Both the position numbers and the translations under genes were made by a program. Below are positions 39,045-48,482 of a DNA stretch of 64,000 nucleotides, piece after piece. The stretch's first letter is position 1; every line of letters starts with the position of its first letter. The notes under the pieces are model-generated. The model was not told where the DNA came from and did not search any database. It was given only the letters and a program-made list of their open reading frames with translations. The DNA is from Tuberibacillus sp. Marseille-P3662 (GTDB lineage: Bacteria > Bacillota > Bacilli > Bacillales > Sporolactobacillaceae), in assembly GCF_900178005.1 (NCBI RefSeq), contig NZ_FXBS01000005.1, positions 248,001 to 312,000 on the forward strand, given 5' to 3'.

Positions 39045-40016
39045 ATGGAAAGAAGTCTATCAATGGAATTGGTCCGCGTAACTGAAGCAGCTGCCTTAGC
39101 TTCAGCGAGGTGGATGGGACGTGCCAAAAAGGAAGAAGCTGATGATGCGGCCACAACGGCCATGCGTAGTGTGTTTGATACTGTACCTATGGAGGGCACA
39201 GTTGTTATTGGCGAAGGCGAAAAAGATCAAGCTCCAATGCTCTATATCGGCGAAGATTTAGGAACGGGAGATGGACCAGGGGTTGATGTTGCCGTTGACC
39301 CTGTGGAAGGAACCAATATTGTTGCTAAAGGGACGTGGAACGCTTTAGCAGTCCTCGCGATTGCTGACCGGGGAAATCTATTACACGCCCCGGATATGTA
39401 TATGGACAAAATCGCCGTCGGGCCCGAGTCCGTCGGAAAAATAAATCTTGATGCGCCTGTGGTTGATAATCTAGAAGCTGTAGCGAAGGCAAGAAATAAA
39501 GATGTTGAAGATTTGGTGGTCGTCATCTTAGACAGGCCCCGACATGATCAATTGATCAAAGATGTCCGCAACGCAGGTGCCCGCATCAAATTAATACCAG
39601 AAGGCGATGTAGCCGCCGCCATTCACACAGCTTTTGATAACACTGGCGTTGATATGTTATTAGGGCAAGGTGGAGCCCCTGAAGGTGTTATTTCTGCGGT
39701 GGCGTTAAAGTGCCTAGGAGGAGAAATTCAAGGAAGGTTAATGCCGCGTAATGATGAAGAATTAAACCGCTGTTTGAACATGGGCATAAGTGATGTCAAT
39801 CAAGTCTTGCACATGGAAGACTTAGTTAGCGGTGATGATGCTATTTTTGCAGCTACCGGTGTGACCGATGGCGAGCTCCTTCGAGGTGTCCGTTATCAAG
39901 GTAATAAAGGTCGTACACAATCATTAGTCATGCGAGCCCGTTCAGGAACGGTTCGTTTTATCAACGGTGATCATAGTCTTATTAAAAAACCGAATCTCGT
40001 GATCAAAAATGAATAA
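39045..40016 (+). CDS. glpX: Class II fructose-1,6-bisphosphatase
   Basis: A 323-residue GlpX-type phosphatase that converts fructose-1,6-bisphosphate to fructose-6-phosphate for gluconeogenesis. The metal-binding DPVEGTN (about residues 85-91) and [13 protein letters not shown] region, with [14 protein letters not shown] further on, identify the family. ATG 39045 follows GAGGGGGAG. With fbaA and tal nearby, the block gathers enzymes acting on fructose phosphates. An imperfect hairpin at 38969-38999 between murA2 and glpX has no T-run. Confidence 0.94.
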   Translation: MERSLSMELVRVTEAAALASARWMGRAKKEEADDAATTAMRSVFDTVPMEGTVVIGEGEKDQAPMLYIGEDLGTGDGPGVDVAVDPVEGTNIVAKGTWNALAVLAIADRGNLLHAPDMYMDKIAVGPESVGKINLDAPVVDNLEAVAKARNKDVEDLVVVILDRPRHDQLIKDVRNAGARIKLIPEGDVAAAIHTAFDNTGVDMLLGQGGAPEGVISAVALKCLGGEIQGRLMPRNDEELNRCLNMGISDVNQVLHMEDLVSGDDAIFAATGVTDGELLRGVRYQGNKGRTQSLVMRARSGTVRFINGDHSLIKKPNLVIKNE

Positions 40017-40040
40017 GCACTAGCTTTTGCTAGTGCTTCT
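40017..40040 (+). terminator. Terminator-like hairpin after glpX
   Basis: GCACTAGC (40017-40024) pairs with GCTAGTGC (40029-40036) around TTTT, followed by the short T-rich TTCTTG. It begins at the stop codon. Confidence 0.7.
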
Positions 40041-40151
40041 TGAAAAGATGGGGAAACAAGCGTATAATTCACTGTTGTTGCTTGACAGTGTCCTTGCCTG
40101 TATATAAATTAGCGTTACCGGCAAAGCTATGAATAGTTACTGCAAATCAAG

Positions 40152-40202
40152 CACTTCTCTTAATTTCTTTCAACTCTTCCTAATTTATTTTTTCTTCTCT
40201 CA
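40152..40202 (+). promoter_or_regulatory. G-free pyrimidine tract in the rho leader (rut-like)
   Basis: Fifty-one consecutive bases of the coding strand contain no G and are mostly C and T. It lies about 50 bases before the rho start, in what would be the 5' untranslated RNA. Unstructured C-rich, G-poor RNA is what Rho binds, so autoregulation by premature termination is likely. The remaining leader from 40041 holds nothing else I can name. Confidence 0.6.
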
Positions 40203-40254
40203 GATTAGCTATTTACCAATGCCAATTACGAAAACTGAAAAGTGTGGTGTCATA

Positions 40255-41517
40255 ATGGAAGTCACATTGGCAGAACTTGAGAACATGAAGTTAAAAGAAC
40301 TTTATGATCTTGCCAAACAATATAAAGTTTCATATTATAGTAAATTAACAAAACGAGAACTGGTTTTCTCTATATTGAAAGCCCGTGCGGAAAATGACGG
40401 ATTGTCATTTATGGAAGGCGTTTTGGAAATCATCACTTCAGAAGGATTCGGTTTCTTACGACCGATTAATTATTCACCGAGTTCCGAGGATATTTACATA
40501 TCCGCTTCCCAGATCAGACGCTTTGACCTTAGGAGCGGTGATAAAGTTTCCGGGAAGGTGAGACCGCCTAAAGAGAATGAAAGGTATTTCGGTTTACTGC
40601 ATGTTGAGGCGGTTAACGGTGATGATCCTGAAACTGCTAAAGACCGTGTTTATTTTCCGGCATTAACCCCTCTATATCCGGAAAAGAAAATGTCGTTGGA
40701 AACGCATGCCAAAGGCATATCAACCCGTGTCATGGATATGATTTCCCCAGTTGGATATGGCCAGAGGGGACTTATCGTTGCTCCGCCTAAAGCGGGTAAA
40801 ACCATGTTGCTAAAGCAAATCGCAAATAGTATCACAACGAATCATCCCGATAGTGAACTCATTGTCCTTCTCATAGACGAGCGTCCTGAAGAAGTCACTG
40901 ATATTGAACGTTCAGTTGACGGGGATGTCGTCAGTTCAACTTTCGATGAGGTTCCCGATAATCATATAAAAGTCGCTGAACTTGTCCTTGAACGGGCGAT
41001 GCGATTAGTGGAACACAAAAAAGATGTTGTCATCCTACTGGATAGTATTACGCGCTTAGCAAGAGCCTATAACTTAGTCATACCACCAAGTGGACGAACC
41101 TTATCTGGAGGGATTGATCCCGCTGCGCTTCATAAGCCAAAACGATTCTTTGGTGCCGCTCGAAACATTGAAGAAGGCGGCAGTTTAACGATTTTGTCCA
41201 CCGCCTTGGTCGAAACAGGTTCAAGGATGGATGACGTCATTTTTGAAGAATTTAAAGGTACGGGGAACATGGAACTCCACCTTGACCGCAAACTGGCTGA
41301 GCGCCGCATCTTTCCAGCGATTGATATTCGCAAGTCCGGAACACGTAAAGAAGAGATGTTAATTGAAAAGGATCACTTAGATAAGTTATGGTCGATCCGC
41401 AAAACGATGGACGACTCATCCGACTTTGTTAATCACTTCTATCGTCGTTTGCGCCAAACGAAATCAAATGAAGAATTTTTCCGGCTGTTTGAGAAAGAGA
41501 AGAGTGGTCAATCTTAA
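40255..41517 (+). CDS. rho: Transcription termination factor Rho
   Basis: A 420-residue hexameric RNA helicase that ends transcription at C-rich RNA. An N-terminal SAP-like helical part ([17 protein letters not shown]), a cold-shock-like RNA-binding domain, and an ATPase domain with Walker [10 protein letters not shown] (about 176-184), Walker [13 protein letters not shown] and the Q/R-loop regions are present. ATG 40255 aligns with the B. subtilis N-terminus. A 42-residue in-frame extension upstream has a hydrophobic leader-like make-up and is rejected. The Shine-Dalgarno (GTGTGGTG) is weak, which may matter for autoregulation. Confidence 0.95.
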   Translation: MEVTLAELENMKLKELYDLAKQYKVSYYSKLTKRELVFSILKARAENDGLSFMEGVLEIITSEGFGFLRPINYSPSSEDIYISASQIRRFDLRSGDKVSGKVRPPKENERYFGLLHVEAVNGDDPETAKDRVYFPALTPLYPEKKMSLETHAKGISTRVMDMISPVGYGQRGLIVAPPKAGKTMLLKQIANSITTNHPDSELIVLLIDERPEEVTDIERSVDGDVVSSTFDEVPDNHIKVAELVLERAMRLVEHKKDVVILLDSITRLARAYNLVIPPSGRTLSGGIDPAALHKPKRFFGAARNIEEGGSLTILSTALVETGSRMDDVIFEEFKGTGNMELHLDRKLAERRIFPAIDIRKSGTRKEEMLIEKDHLDKLWSIRKTMDDSSDFVNHFYRRLRQTKSNEEFFRLFEKEKSGQS

Positions 41518-41545
41518 GGGAATTTTAAATGGAAAAAATTCGATT

Positions 41546-41574
41546 TGCATATCCCTCTTTAGGTTGATATAATA
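41546..41574 (+). promoter_or_regulatory. Probable SigA promoter of rpmE
   Basis: TTGCAT (41546-41551) and TATAAT (41569-41574) are separated by 17 bases, 65 bases before the start codon. Confidence 0.7.
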
Positions 41575-41638
41575 AATGCTGTTGCGATAGAGAAACTCTG
41601 GTTTGAGAGATAATCAGGGCATAAAGGAGATGGAAAGC

Positions 41639-41842
41639 ATGAAACAAGGAATTCATCCAGAATACCATAAAGTCACTGTTAAATGCTCTTGCGGCAATGA
41701 ATTCGAAACAGGCTCCGTTAAAGAAGGGCCTCTTAGTGTAGAGATTTGCTCGAATTGCCATCCGTTCTACACAGGTCGTCAAAGATTTGCTGATAGTGGT
41801 GGCCGTGTTGACCGCTTTAAGAAAAAATATAATCTTAAGTAA
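41639..41842 (+). CDS. rpmE: 50S ribosomal protein L31, zinc form
   Basis: A 67-residue ribosomal large-subunit protein. The Cys pairs CSC (about residues 16-18) and CSNC (about 37-40) form the zinc ribbon, so this is the zinc-containing RpmE and not the zinc-independent YtiA type. The [17 protein letters not shown] stretch is typical. The start is ATG 41639, nine bases after AAAGGAG, giving the standard MKQGIHPEY opening; longer frames are excluded. It has its own promoter and terminator. Confidence 0.97.
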   Translation: MKQGIHPEYHKVTVKCSCGNEFETGSVKEGPLSVEICSNCHPFYTGRQRFADSGGRVDRFKKKYNLK

Positions 41843-41860
41843 TAATGATGAGATCCTGAG

Positions 41861-41890
41861 ACAGGCAAGTCTTCTTGCCTGTTTTCTTTA
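41861..41890 (+). terminator. Rho-independent terminator after rpmE
   Basis: ACAGGCAAG (41861-41869) pairs perfectly with CTTGCCTGT (41874-41882) around TCTT, followed by a T-rich tail. Confidence 0.9.
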
Positions 41891-41920
41891 TATTTTTCCG
41901 CTTAAAAGGAGCGCACGCCC

Positions 41921-42547
41921 ATGCAGTTAACCAATCAAAATGGCTGGCTTGAGTGTATTTGTGGCAGCATGTTTTCAGGAAAGTCTGAAGAGTTGATCCG
42001 CCGCGTCAGACGTGCGACGTTTGGCAAGCAGAAGGTCGAAGTATTTAAACCCGCTGTTGATAACCGTTATAGTGAGGAAGCCGTTGTTTCGCATGCGGGT
42101 CATTCCGTTGTTGCTAGACCTATTGACCAAGCGCAGCAAATCATGGCTCTTAAGGAAGCTGATACTCAAGTCATAGCTATTGATGAAGCCCAGTTTTTTG
42201 CTGCCGATGTTGTTACAACTGCTGAAGTGCTGGCAGATCAGGGTGTCCGGGTGATTGTGGCCGGGTTAGACTTAGACTTCCGTGGGGAGCCTTTTGGACC
42301 GATGCCGGAATTGATGGCGGCAAGTGAGACCATTAGCAAATTAAATGCCATTTGTATGGTTTGTGGTTCACCAGCGAGCCGCACACAGCGATTGATTGAC
42401 GGTCATCCGGCAAATTATCATGATCCGGTTATATTGGTGGGTGCTTCGGAATCTTATGAGCCGCGTTGCCGGCATTGTCATCAAGTTCCCAGCCACACGG
42501 TACCCAAGACGAGCACGCCAGAAACGGTGGAAGTAGGAGAAAATTAG
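41921..42547 (+). CDS. tdk: Thymidine kinase
   Basis: A 208-residue type II thymidine kinase that phosphorylates thymidine in nucleotide salvage. The P-loop GSMFSGKS is at residues 15-22, the Walker B-like AIDEAQFF near 86-93, and the structural zinc site uses CMVCGSPA and a later CRHCHQ pair. A basic/Ser/Thr tail follows. Length is slightly above the usual 190-200. ATG 41921 follows AAAAGGAG. The order rpmE-tdk-prfA is as in B. subtilis. Confidence 0.95.
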   Translation: MQLTNQNGWLECICGSMFSGKSEELIRRVRRATFGKQKVEVFKPAVDNRYSEEAVVSHAGHSVVARPIDQAQQIMALKEADTQVIAIDEAQFFAADVVTTAEVLADQGVRVIVAGLDLDFRGEPFGPMPELMAASETISKLNAICMVCGSPASRTQRLIDGHPANYHDPVILVGASESYEPRCRHCHQVPSHTVPKTSTPETVEVGEN

Positions 42548-42602
42548 CAGGCAATAAACATCTTTTTATGGGAAAAGCTACCCGTGAGGAGGTGTTTTTC
42601 TT

Positions 42603-43061
42603 ATGAAAAAATCGCTTCTCATCGGAGCTTTGGCTTTAACGGTTACACAAACAGGTTGTGGGGTGCAGACGGCAGAGGAGAATGATGTGACGCCCTATGA
42701 CACCAGTGCTGAGAATAAGAATGCTGGTGACAACTATTTTGGACTTGGTCCTGTGAGTGATTATTTTTCAAACCGCAATCAAGATGCAGGCAACTCTTAT
42801 GACGGTAACCGGACACCAGAATACTCGAATATGGGGACCAAAAACTTTAATTATGGCCACGATCGGGACATGATTCGCCATACAATTAGCGAAAAAGACC
42901 ATTTTACGCCAGGTTCCGTTAGATTTGCCGGGGGTAAGGCGGTTGTAGGTGCTAAATATAAAGGGCCGGATGCCGCTTATGACAGGCAAGTTAAAGAACT
43001 TAAGGACACACTGCAAAGCCAAATGGTTCGATATAATATCGTGCTTCGTGTCAAAAGATAG
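42603..43061 (+). CDS. Putative lipoprotein of unknown function
   Basis: A 152-residue protein with a lipoprotein-type signal: a basic start KKSLLIGALALTVTQTGCG with Cys at residue 19. The -3 residue is Gln, not the usual Leu or Val, so lipidation is likely but not certain. The mature part is rich in Asn, Asp and Gly, with YxxGNR-like stretches, and ends in a compact domain (KELKDTLQSQMVRYNIVLRV). The whole is somewhat like sporulation lipoproteins of the YhcN/YlaJ group, which I cannot confirm. ATG 42603 follows GAGGAGG. Confidence 0.65.
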   Translation: MKKSLLIGALALTVTQTGCGVQTAEENDVTPYDTSAENKNAGDNYFGLGPVSDYFSNRNQDAGNSYDGNRTPEYSNMGTKNFNYGHDRDMIRHTISEKDHFTPGSVRFAGGKAVVGAKYKGPDAAYDRQVKELKDTLQSQMVRYNIVLRVKR

Positions 43062-43085
43062 GTGCGGGAGTTTCGCCTCCCGCAC
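43062..43085 (+). terminator. GC-rich hairpin after the lipoprotein gene
   Basis: GTGCGGGAG (43062-43070) pairs with CTCCCGCAC (43077-43085). No T-run follows, so termination may be incomplete or Rho-dependent. Confidence 0.55.
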
Positions 43086-43184
43086 AACAATACATATGAT
43101 ATAAGTGCCTGACTGTTTTTTTGACTAGGGGTGTCTACTGTACTATAATAGCTTTGTTATCGGAAAAGATCGAGGTGAAGCAAC

Positions 43185-44255
43185 GTGCTTGAACGTTTGC
43201 AATCAATTGAAGATCGTTATGAAAAATTGAATCAACAATTAATGGATCCTGAAGTCATTAATGACGCTAAGAAACTTCGTGAATATTCGAAAGAACAGGC
43301 TGATTTACAAGACATTGTACAGACATACCGTGACTATAAAGAGGTCATCGAAGAGTATGATGGCGCCAAAGCTATGGTTGCGGATGAAACCGATCCAGAT
43401 ATGAAGGAAATGGCGCGTACCGAAATGGAAGAATTGGGGGATCGTCAGCAAGAATTAGAGGAACAATTGAAGAAAATGATGATGCCAAAAGACCCCAATG
43501 ATGATAAGAATGTGATTGTAGAAATCCGAGGTGCCGCTGGCGGGGATGAAGCTGCTTTGTTCGCAGGTGATTTGTATAAGATGTATACGCACTATGCTGA
43601 AACCAACGGATGGAAAGTGGATGTCATTGAAACCAGTGAAAATGAAGTTGGCGGTTTTAAAGAAGTGATTTTTATGGTTAACGGTCAAGGCGCGTATTCC
43701 AAGCTCAAGTTTGAAAGTGGTGCTCATCGTGTTCAACGTGTGCCCGAAACGGAATCGGGCGGACGTATTCATACGTCCACAGCAACGGTTGTTGTGTTGC
43801 CGGAAGCTGAGGAAGTTGAAGTGGATATTCAAGACAAAGATATTCGTGTTGACACATTCGCTTCGAGCGGTCCCGGAGGTCAAAGTGTTAATACAACGAT
43901 GTCGGCGGTCAGGTTAACGCACGAGCCCACAGGTATTGTCGTCTCCTGTCAGGATGAAAAATCGCAAATTAAGAATAAAGAAAAAGCGATGAAAGTGTTG
44001 CGGGCGAGAATTTATGACAAGTATCAAAAAGAAGCTGAGCAGGAATATGATGAACATCGGAAGTCAGCAGTCGGTTCTGGTGATCGTTCTGAACGGATTA
44101 GAACTTACAATTTCCCACAAAGCCGGGTCACGGATCATCGGATTGGCTTAACGCTTCACAAACTAGATCAGATATTAGAAGGTAAGCTTGAAGAAATCCA
44201 TGAAGCGTTGATAGTTGAAGAACAAGCCAAGTTAATGGAAGAGGCCGAACAATGA
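43185..44255 (+). CDS. prfA: Peptide chain release factor 1
   Basis: A 356-residue RF1 that releases finished peptides at UAA and UAG codons. The GGQ motif lies in [12 protein letters not shown] (about residues 228-239) and the anticodon-like tripeptide region precedes it in the family fold. The start is GTG 43185 after GAGGTGAAG. The stop overlaps the prmC start (ATGATGA), so release factor and its methylase are translationally coupled. Confidence 0.96.
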   Translation: MLERLQSIEDRYEKLNQQLMDPEVINDAKKLREYSKEQADLQDIVQTYRDYKEVIEEYDGAKAMVADETDPDMKEMARTEMEELGDRQQELEEQLKKMMMPKDPNDDKNVIVEIRGAAGGDEAALFAGDLYKMYTHYAETNGWKVDVIETSENEVGGFKEVIFMVNGQGAYSKLKFESGAHRVQRVPETESGGRIHTSTATVVVLPEAEEVEVDIQDKDIRVDTFASSGPGGQSVNTTMSAVRLTHEPTGIVVSCQDEKSQIKNKEKAMKVLRARIYDKYQKEAEQEYDEHRKSAVGSGDRSERIRTYNFPQSRVTDHRIGLTLHKLDQILEGKLEEIHEALIVEEQAKLMEEAEQ

Positions 44256-45127
44256 TGAAGCGATCGATTCAAGAAGCCCTGAGATGGGCTTCTTCTTTTT
44301 TAAATCAATATGGACGCGATGCGAATGTTGGTGAAATTCTACTAAGGGATCGCCTGCAGGTGGATCGGACAGAGTTGCTCACACGCCTGCAAGATCCGCT
44401 GGATATAGCTGATGATGATTGGCTTGAGGAAAAAGTTCGCGATCATGTTATGAAAGGGATTCCAGTTCAGCATATCACGGGTTACGAATGGTTTTATGGC
44501 CGTCCGTTTACGGTCAGCCCGGATGTACTGATACCGCGCCCGGAAACAGAAGAATTGGTTGCAGGAACATTGCGACGGGCACAGCATATGTTTCCGCAAA
44601 GGTCGACCCACGTATGTGATATCGGGACAGGCAGCGGGATATTGGCGGTAACATTGGCTTTAGAACACCCGGAATGGTATGTGAGTGCCGTTGATATATC
44701 TCATGAGGCTCTAGATGTTGCCCGGAAAAATGCAGCGAATTTAGGCGCTAACATCGCGTTCTATCATGGCAATTTGTTGGAGCCCTTGTTGCTGACAGGA
44801 CACCAAGTGAACGTATTCATATGCAATCCACCGTATATCCCTGATCCTGATATGCTTAGTCTTGATGATGTTGTGAAAGATCATGACCCCGCCATTGCCC
44901 TAGCCGGCGGTGAAGATGGTCTCTCCATGTACCGCCGTATCATCGCTGATTTACCGAAAGTTTTGATGGATAAGGCGCTCGTTGCTTTTGAAATTGGCTC
45001 AGGACAAGGAATGAGTATTAAGAATATGCTTGTGGATGTATTTGGTGCTAACGCAAGGGTCGAGATTGAAACCGATATAAACCAGAAAGAGCGAATGGTA
45101 TTCGCGATTATCCACAATAACAAATAA
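44252..45127 (+). CDS. prmC: Release factor glutamine methyltransferase
   Basis: A 291-residue S-adenosylmethionine-dependent enzyme that methylates the Gln of the GGQ motif of release factors. The N-terminal helical substrate domain is followed by the Rossmann fold with the SAM-binding [15 protein letters not shown] (about 125-139) and the catalytic NPPYIPDPD (about 191-199). [10 protein letters not shown], which precedes the methylase core, is typical. It starts inside the prfA stop. No terminator is seen after it. Confidence 0.95.
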   Translation: MMKRSIQEALRWASSFLNQYGRDANVGEILLRDRLQVDRTELLTRLQDPLDIADDDWLEEKVRDHVMKGIPVQHITGYEWFYGRPFTVSPDVLIPRPETEELVAGTLRRAQHMFPQRSTHVCDIGTGSGILAVTLALEHPEWYVSAVDISHEALDVARKNAANLGANIAFYHGNLLEPLLLTGHQVNVFICNPPYIPDPDMLSLDDVVKDHDPAIALAGGEDGLSMYRRIIADLPKVLMDKALVAFEIGSGQGMSIKNMLVDVFGANARVEIETDINQKERMVFAIIHNNK

Positions 45128-45159
45128 AATTTTTTGTTGACTTTTGAAAGGTCGAGCTT

Positions 45160-45203
45160 GAGGAGGCTCGCGGATTGCCCGCGGAAAGTGACCCTATTTC
45201 CGC
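45160..45203 (-). repeat. Remnant of the 8.5-kb MITE-like element
   Basis: On the minus strand the segment reads AGCGGAAAT, then CACTTTCCGCGGG (13 bases identical to 8485-8497), then GCAA and AGCCTCCTC, in the same order as the element at 8450-8686. The inverted ends are not recognisable, so it looks like a decayed or truncated copy between prmC and spoIIR. Confidence 0.6.
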
Positions 45204-45328
45204 TACACAATATACTGAAAGAACAACAATGTATACGAAAACAGCCAAATTTTAAAAGAATCATAGTATGAGATTTGTGAGATCCGTCTATAATGCTGAT
45301 AAAGAAAACGGCAAAGGGCGGGTGTCAC

Positions 45329-46021
45329 ATGAATATTAAGCGAACGTTATCCCTAAAACAAGTTAAAAATAAATCTATCTTTATCCTGGTCTTATCTACG
45401 ATTCTATTTATGATTCTCATGCAAACGCAGCAAAATCTATCGCAGGCATCAAACGATAAGAAGAAGATCCCTGACAATGCCATACGATTAAGGATCTTGG
45501 CTAATAGTAATTCAGCTGCTGATCAGCAAGTGAAGCGCGACATTCGTGATCAAGTCAATGCGAATGTGAAATCTTGGGTATATGATCTGACCTCAGCAAG
45601 TCAAGCCAAGCAAGAGATTAAGTCACACTTGGATGATGTTCGTTCGACAGTTCGGGAACAGCTTAAAGCTCAAGGGCTTGATCAAGATTTCACGGTACAA
45701 CTTGGTCCTGCTAAGTTTCCGACCAAAATGTACGGCGGTTATGTTTATCCGGCGGGTACTTATCAGGCTTTAGTGATTACTTTAGGCAGTGGTGAAGGTG
45801 CTAATTGGTGGTGTGTCTTGTTTCCACCGCTTTGCTTCTTGGATTTTGAACATGGCGATGCCGTGAAAGCCAAAGATTCACAACCTGCTCAATCAAATAG
45901 TCATCAAAGTGATGCTGGATCTTCTAAGGGCGGAGCGGAACAAGCCGAAAAACCTGAAGTGAAGTTCTTTATCGTGGACATCTTCACGGCTATCATCCAT
46001 TTTTTTAAAAACTTATTTTGA
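45329..46021 (+). CDS. spoIIR: Stage II sporulation protein R
   Basis: A 230-residue secreted signalling protein. SpoIIR is made in the forespore and activates the protease SpoIIGA in the mother cell, which processes pro-SigE. A signal/anchor helix (about residues 17-37) and the family domain beginning AIRLRILANSNSAADQQVKRD-type sequence, with the later GSGEGANWWCVLFPPLCF, are clear. A Ser/Gln-rich linker and hydrophobic tail end the protein. ATG 45329 follows GGGCGGGTG; an in-frame ATG at 45293 lacks a ribosome site. No SigF promoter could be fixed with confidence. Confidence 0.92.
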   Translation: MNIKRTLSLKQVKNKSIFILVLSTILFMILMQTQQNLSQASNDKKKIPDNAIRLRILANSNSAADQQVKRDIRDQVNANVKSWVYDLTSASQAKQEIKSHLDDVRSTVREQLKAQGLDQDFTVQLGPAKFPTKMYGGYVYPAGTYQALVITLGSGEGANWWCVLFPPLCFLDFEHGDAVKAKDSQPAQSNSHQSDAGSSKGGAEQAEKPEVKFFIVDIFTAIIHFFKNLF

Positions 46022-46099
46022 ATTTGTTCTTCTAAACCTCTCGTGACCATCATAAAACTATTAATAAAATGGTAGATTAAAATGAGGGAGAGGTTTTTT

Positions 46100-46540
46100 A
46101 TGAACGTTGTTGTTGAACCTGCGCAAAATAAGGATTATCCACATATTAAACAGTTTGCTGAGCAAGTAGGAGTTACCGTTCCCGAACAGGCCGATGAGAA
46201 CACATACTATTTGTTGATGAAATCAAAAACAGCTATTGTTGGCGTGGTCGGAATTGAACTATGTCACGAAGATGCGCTGCTTCGAACATTAGTTGTGGAT
46301 TCGTCAACTTGTAAAAGTGATGACTTGTTCTACTTTTTGACGGTTGCTTTAGGATTTGCCCGTGAACGACAAGCGAAATCAGTGTATTTTGTGACGCCGG
46401 CTGATCCTTCGCTGTTTGAACCGCTTGGATTTTCGGAACAATCTTTGGATGAACTACCGACGCACTTCATAGGTCATAAACATTTTGACAAGGTGAAGGA
46501 ATCGGAACAAAATAAACTATTGATGACGCCACTCCATTAA
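46100..46540 (+). CDS. ywlB: GNAT-like acetyltransferase (YwlB)
   Basis: A 146-residue protein of the GNAT N-acetyltransferase fold, equivalent by position (spoIIR-ywlB-ywlC) and size to B. subtilis YwlB. Visible parts are the beta-hairpin IVGVVGIELCHEDALLRTLVVD and the late PLGFSEQ segment, where these proteins often recognise a substrate. The acetyl-CoA loop is not the canonical R-x-x-G-x-G/A, so activity is uncertain. ATG 46100 is six bases after GGGAGAGG. Confidence 0.75.
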   Translation: MNVVVEPAQNKDYPHIKQFAEQVGVTVPEQADENTYYLLMKSKTAIVGVVGIELCHEDALLRTLVVDSSTCKSDDLFYFLTVALGFARERQAKSVYFVTPADPSLFEPLGFSEQSLDELPTHFIGHKHFDKVKESEQNKLLMTPLH

Positions 46541-46544
46541 CAAG

Positions 46545-46698
46545 TTATACACAGTTCGGATAACGTTTATCCACAATAATGTGTATAAATGTTGAGTTTT
46601 GGTGGATAAACAATTGATAAAAGGGGATATGAAGGCATGGTTAACACCATCCATTGGGCTGTTGATAAAAATGTTGATAATCTTGATAGTTATCCACA
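46545..46698. promoter_or_regulatory. DnaA-box cluster at the tsaC/ywlC promoter and start
   Basis: Perfect TTATNCACA boxes are at 46545-46553 (+), 46567-46575 (+), 46580-46588 (-) and 46690-46698 (+), with a one-mismatch box near 46602-46610 (-). A further perfect box is at 47525-47533 inside the gene. The cluster covers the intergenic region and the first codons of tsaC. I recall that B. subtilis ywlC also lies at one of the chromosomal DnaA-binding clusters. Confidence 0.85.
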
Positions 46699-47683
46699 TA
46701 TTCAACAAGCCGCAACTGAATTACAGAATACAAATGTGGTCGCTTTTCCAACAGAAACCGTCTATGGCTTAGGTGGAAGCGCACTGTCTGATAGAGCTAT
46801 TGAGCGTATTTACTCAGCGAAAGGACGTCCTAGTGACAATCCGTTAATTGTCCACATCGCTAATAATTCACAATTGGATGAGCTTGTCCCTTATATCCCT
46901 GAGCAGGCCCGTAAACTGATGGAAGCATTTTGGCCTGGTCCGCTGACAATTGTGCTGCCAACGACGGGCCGAGTATCAGATCGTGTGACGGCGGGGCTGA
47001 ATACTGTAGCGATACGGATGCCTGATCATCCAGTAGCTCTTGCGCTTATTAAAGCAGCTGGACTCCCGCTTGCCGCCCCGTCAGCCAATGCTTCTGGAAA
47101 ACCAAGTCCAACGACGGCAGCACATGTCTTAGATGACTTAGATGGTAAGATCGCGGGTGTTGTGGATGGTGGAGCAACGGGCATAGGTGTAGAATCAACC
47201 GTCATTGATTGTACGGTGTCTCCCGCTGTGCTCCTTCGGCCAGGCGGGATTACCCAGGAAACGATTGAGGAGACCATTGGTTCGATTACTGTTAATACCC
47301 CATCGTCACAACGCGCAGATCAACCGAAGTCACCGGGGATGAAATACACTCACTATTCACCAGATGCTCCGATGTATCTTGTGAACGGCGGATCTGATGT
47401 GATCAATCAGTATATTAAAGATGCCCGAAATGATGGGAAGAAAATCGGTGTGATAACAACCGAAGAAGATAAGGAAGCGTATCAGTCAGCCGATGTTATT
47501 GAAGTGGTGGGGTCACGCCGTGACTTATCCACAATTGCTACCGGTTTGTACCATGCTGTACGAGCATTTAATCAACATCATGTTGACGTGATTTTCTGTG
47601 AGACTTTTCCGGAGGAAGGTATAGGTGTCGCCATCATGAACCGACTTTCAAAGGCTTCCGGTGGGCGTACGCTTAGTCCTTAA
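46637..47683 (+). CDS. ywlC: Threonylcarbamoyl-AMP synthase (Sua5 type)
   Basis: A 348-residue Sua5-type enzyme that makes threonylcarbamoyl-adenylate from threonine, bicarbonate and ATP for the t6A modification at position 37 of ANN-decoding tRNAs. The YrdC/TsaC domain (about residues 15-205) has FPTETVYGLG, KGRPSDNPL and APSANASGKPSPT. A linker, PGMKYTHYSPDAP, leads to the C-terminal Sua5 domain. ATG 46637 follows AAAAGGGG. Five perfect DnaA boxes lie at its promoter, start and 3' part, suggesting control by or titration of DnaA. Confidence 0.94.
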   Translation: MVNTIHWAVDKNVDNLDSYPHIQQAATELQNTNVVAFPTETVYGLGGSALSDRAIERIYSAKGRPSDNPLIVHIANNSQLDELVPYIPEQARKLMEAFWPGPLTIVLPTTGRVSDRVTAGLNTVAIRMPDHPVALALIKAAGLPLAAPSANASGKPSPTTAAHVLDDLDGKIAGVVDGGATGIGVESTVIDCTVSPAVLLRPGGITQETIEETIGSITVNTPSSQRADQPKSPGMKYTHYSPDAPMYLVNGGSDVINQYIKDARNDGKKIGVITTEEDKEAYQSADVIEVVGSRRDLSTIATGLYHAVRAFNQHHVDVIFCETFPEEGIGVAIMNRLSKASGGRTLSP

Positions 47684-47852
47684 TTTTAGAATGTATTATA
47701 AACAAATAAAAAAATGTGAGGTACTGTAAGCCGTTGGCATACACGTGCTCCTGTGGAAAGCGCCGTGAATGACAAAAAAGCAGCTTGTACTTCTAAATCA
47801 CCAAAAGGGCGCATAGTTTTACCTTAACGGCATGGGTAAGGAGGCGTCTCTT

Positions 47853-48410
47853 TTGGATACATCAGCGGTTGTCGGTGAGTTACTTACGCTTTCAATAATG
47901 GCAATAGCATTAGGGATGGATGCCTTCTCAGTTGGTATGGGGATGGGCATGCTTGAATTACGCTTGAAACGAATCGCAAAAATTGGTTTGACTATTGGTG
48001 GTTTCCACGTCATTATGCCGCTGATAGGCATGTTTATTGGCAGGTTCCTATCGGATTATTTTGGCGATATAGCGGCAATGGCGGGCGGCGTTTTATTGTT
48101 GCTGTTAGGCGTCCAAATGATTTTTGCATCGCTAAAACAGGACGATGATCCGATGGTTCGGCCAATGGGTATTGGCTTAATCATTTTTGCACTTAGCGTC
48201 AGCTTAGACAGTTTCTCAGTCGGTCTCAGCTTAGGCATTTACGGTGCTAAAGTTTTATTAACCGTGCTGTTATTTGGCGGCTTTAGTATGGTGCTGACTT
48301 GGGCTGGGTTGTTGTTAGGACGGAAATTCCAGAAATTAATAGGTACTTATAGTGAAGCGTTGGGTGGCGTTATATTATTTGCTATCGGCTTAAAACTGCT
48401 TCTCAACTAA
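47853..48410 (+). CDS. mntP: Manganese efflux pump MntP
   Basis: A 185-residue membrane protein (former DUF204, B. subtilis YwlD) that exports Mn2+. Six helices come from two three-helix repeats, each with a metal-binding motif: [13 protein letters not shown] near the start and [14 protein letters not shown] after the middle. I choose TTG 47853, eight bases after AAGGAGG; the in-frame ATG at 47832 overlaps that signal. The 150-base leader contains an imperfect hairpin but no recognisable yybP-ykoY riboswitch. The order ywlC-ywlD-ywlE is as in B. subtilis. Confidence 0.9.
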   Translation: MDTSAVVGELLTLSIMAIALGMDAFSVGMGMGMLELRLKRIAKIGLTIGGFHVIMPLIGMFIGRFLSDYFGDIAAMAGGVLLLLLGVQMIFASLKQDDDPMVRPMGIGLIIFALSVSLDSFSVGLSLGIYGAKVLLTVLLFGGFSMVLTWAGLLLGRKFQKLIGTYSEALGGVILFAIGLKLLLN

Positions 48411-48434
48411 TGAAAAACCATGATATACTATTTT

Positions 48435-48465
48435 AAAAAGCGCTCGTCTATATCGGGCGCTTTTT
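48435..48465 (+). terminator. Terminator between mntP and ywlE
   Basis: AAAAAGCGCTCG (48435-48446) pairs with CGGGCGCTTTTT (48454-48465) through one G-T pair and ends in T residues. The ywlE ribosome binding site is only a few bases further. Confidence 0.75.
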
Positions 48466-48482
48466 ATGGTTGGGGTGATCAC

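Noticed and set aside
40129-40254. N-terminal extension of Rho by 42 residues
   Set aside because: It is translated from the pyrimidine-rich leader, has no ribosome site, and the alignment with B. subtilis Rho begins at ATG 40255.
47684-47852. Mn2+ (yybP-ykoY) riboswitch before mntP
   Set aside because: A hairpin can be drawn, but the conserved core of that riboswitch was not found.
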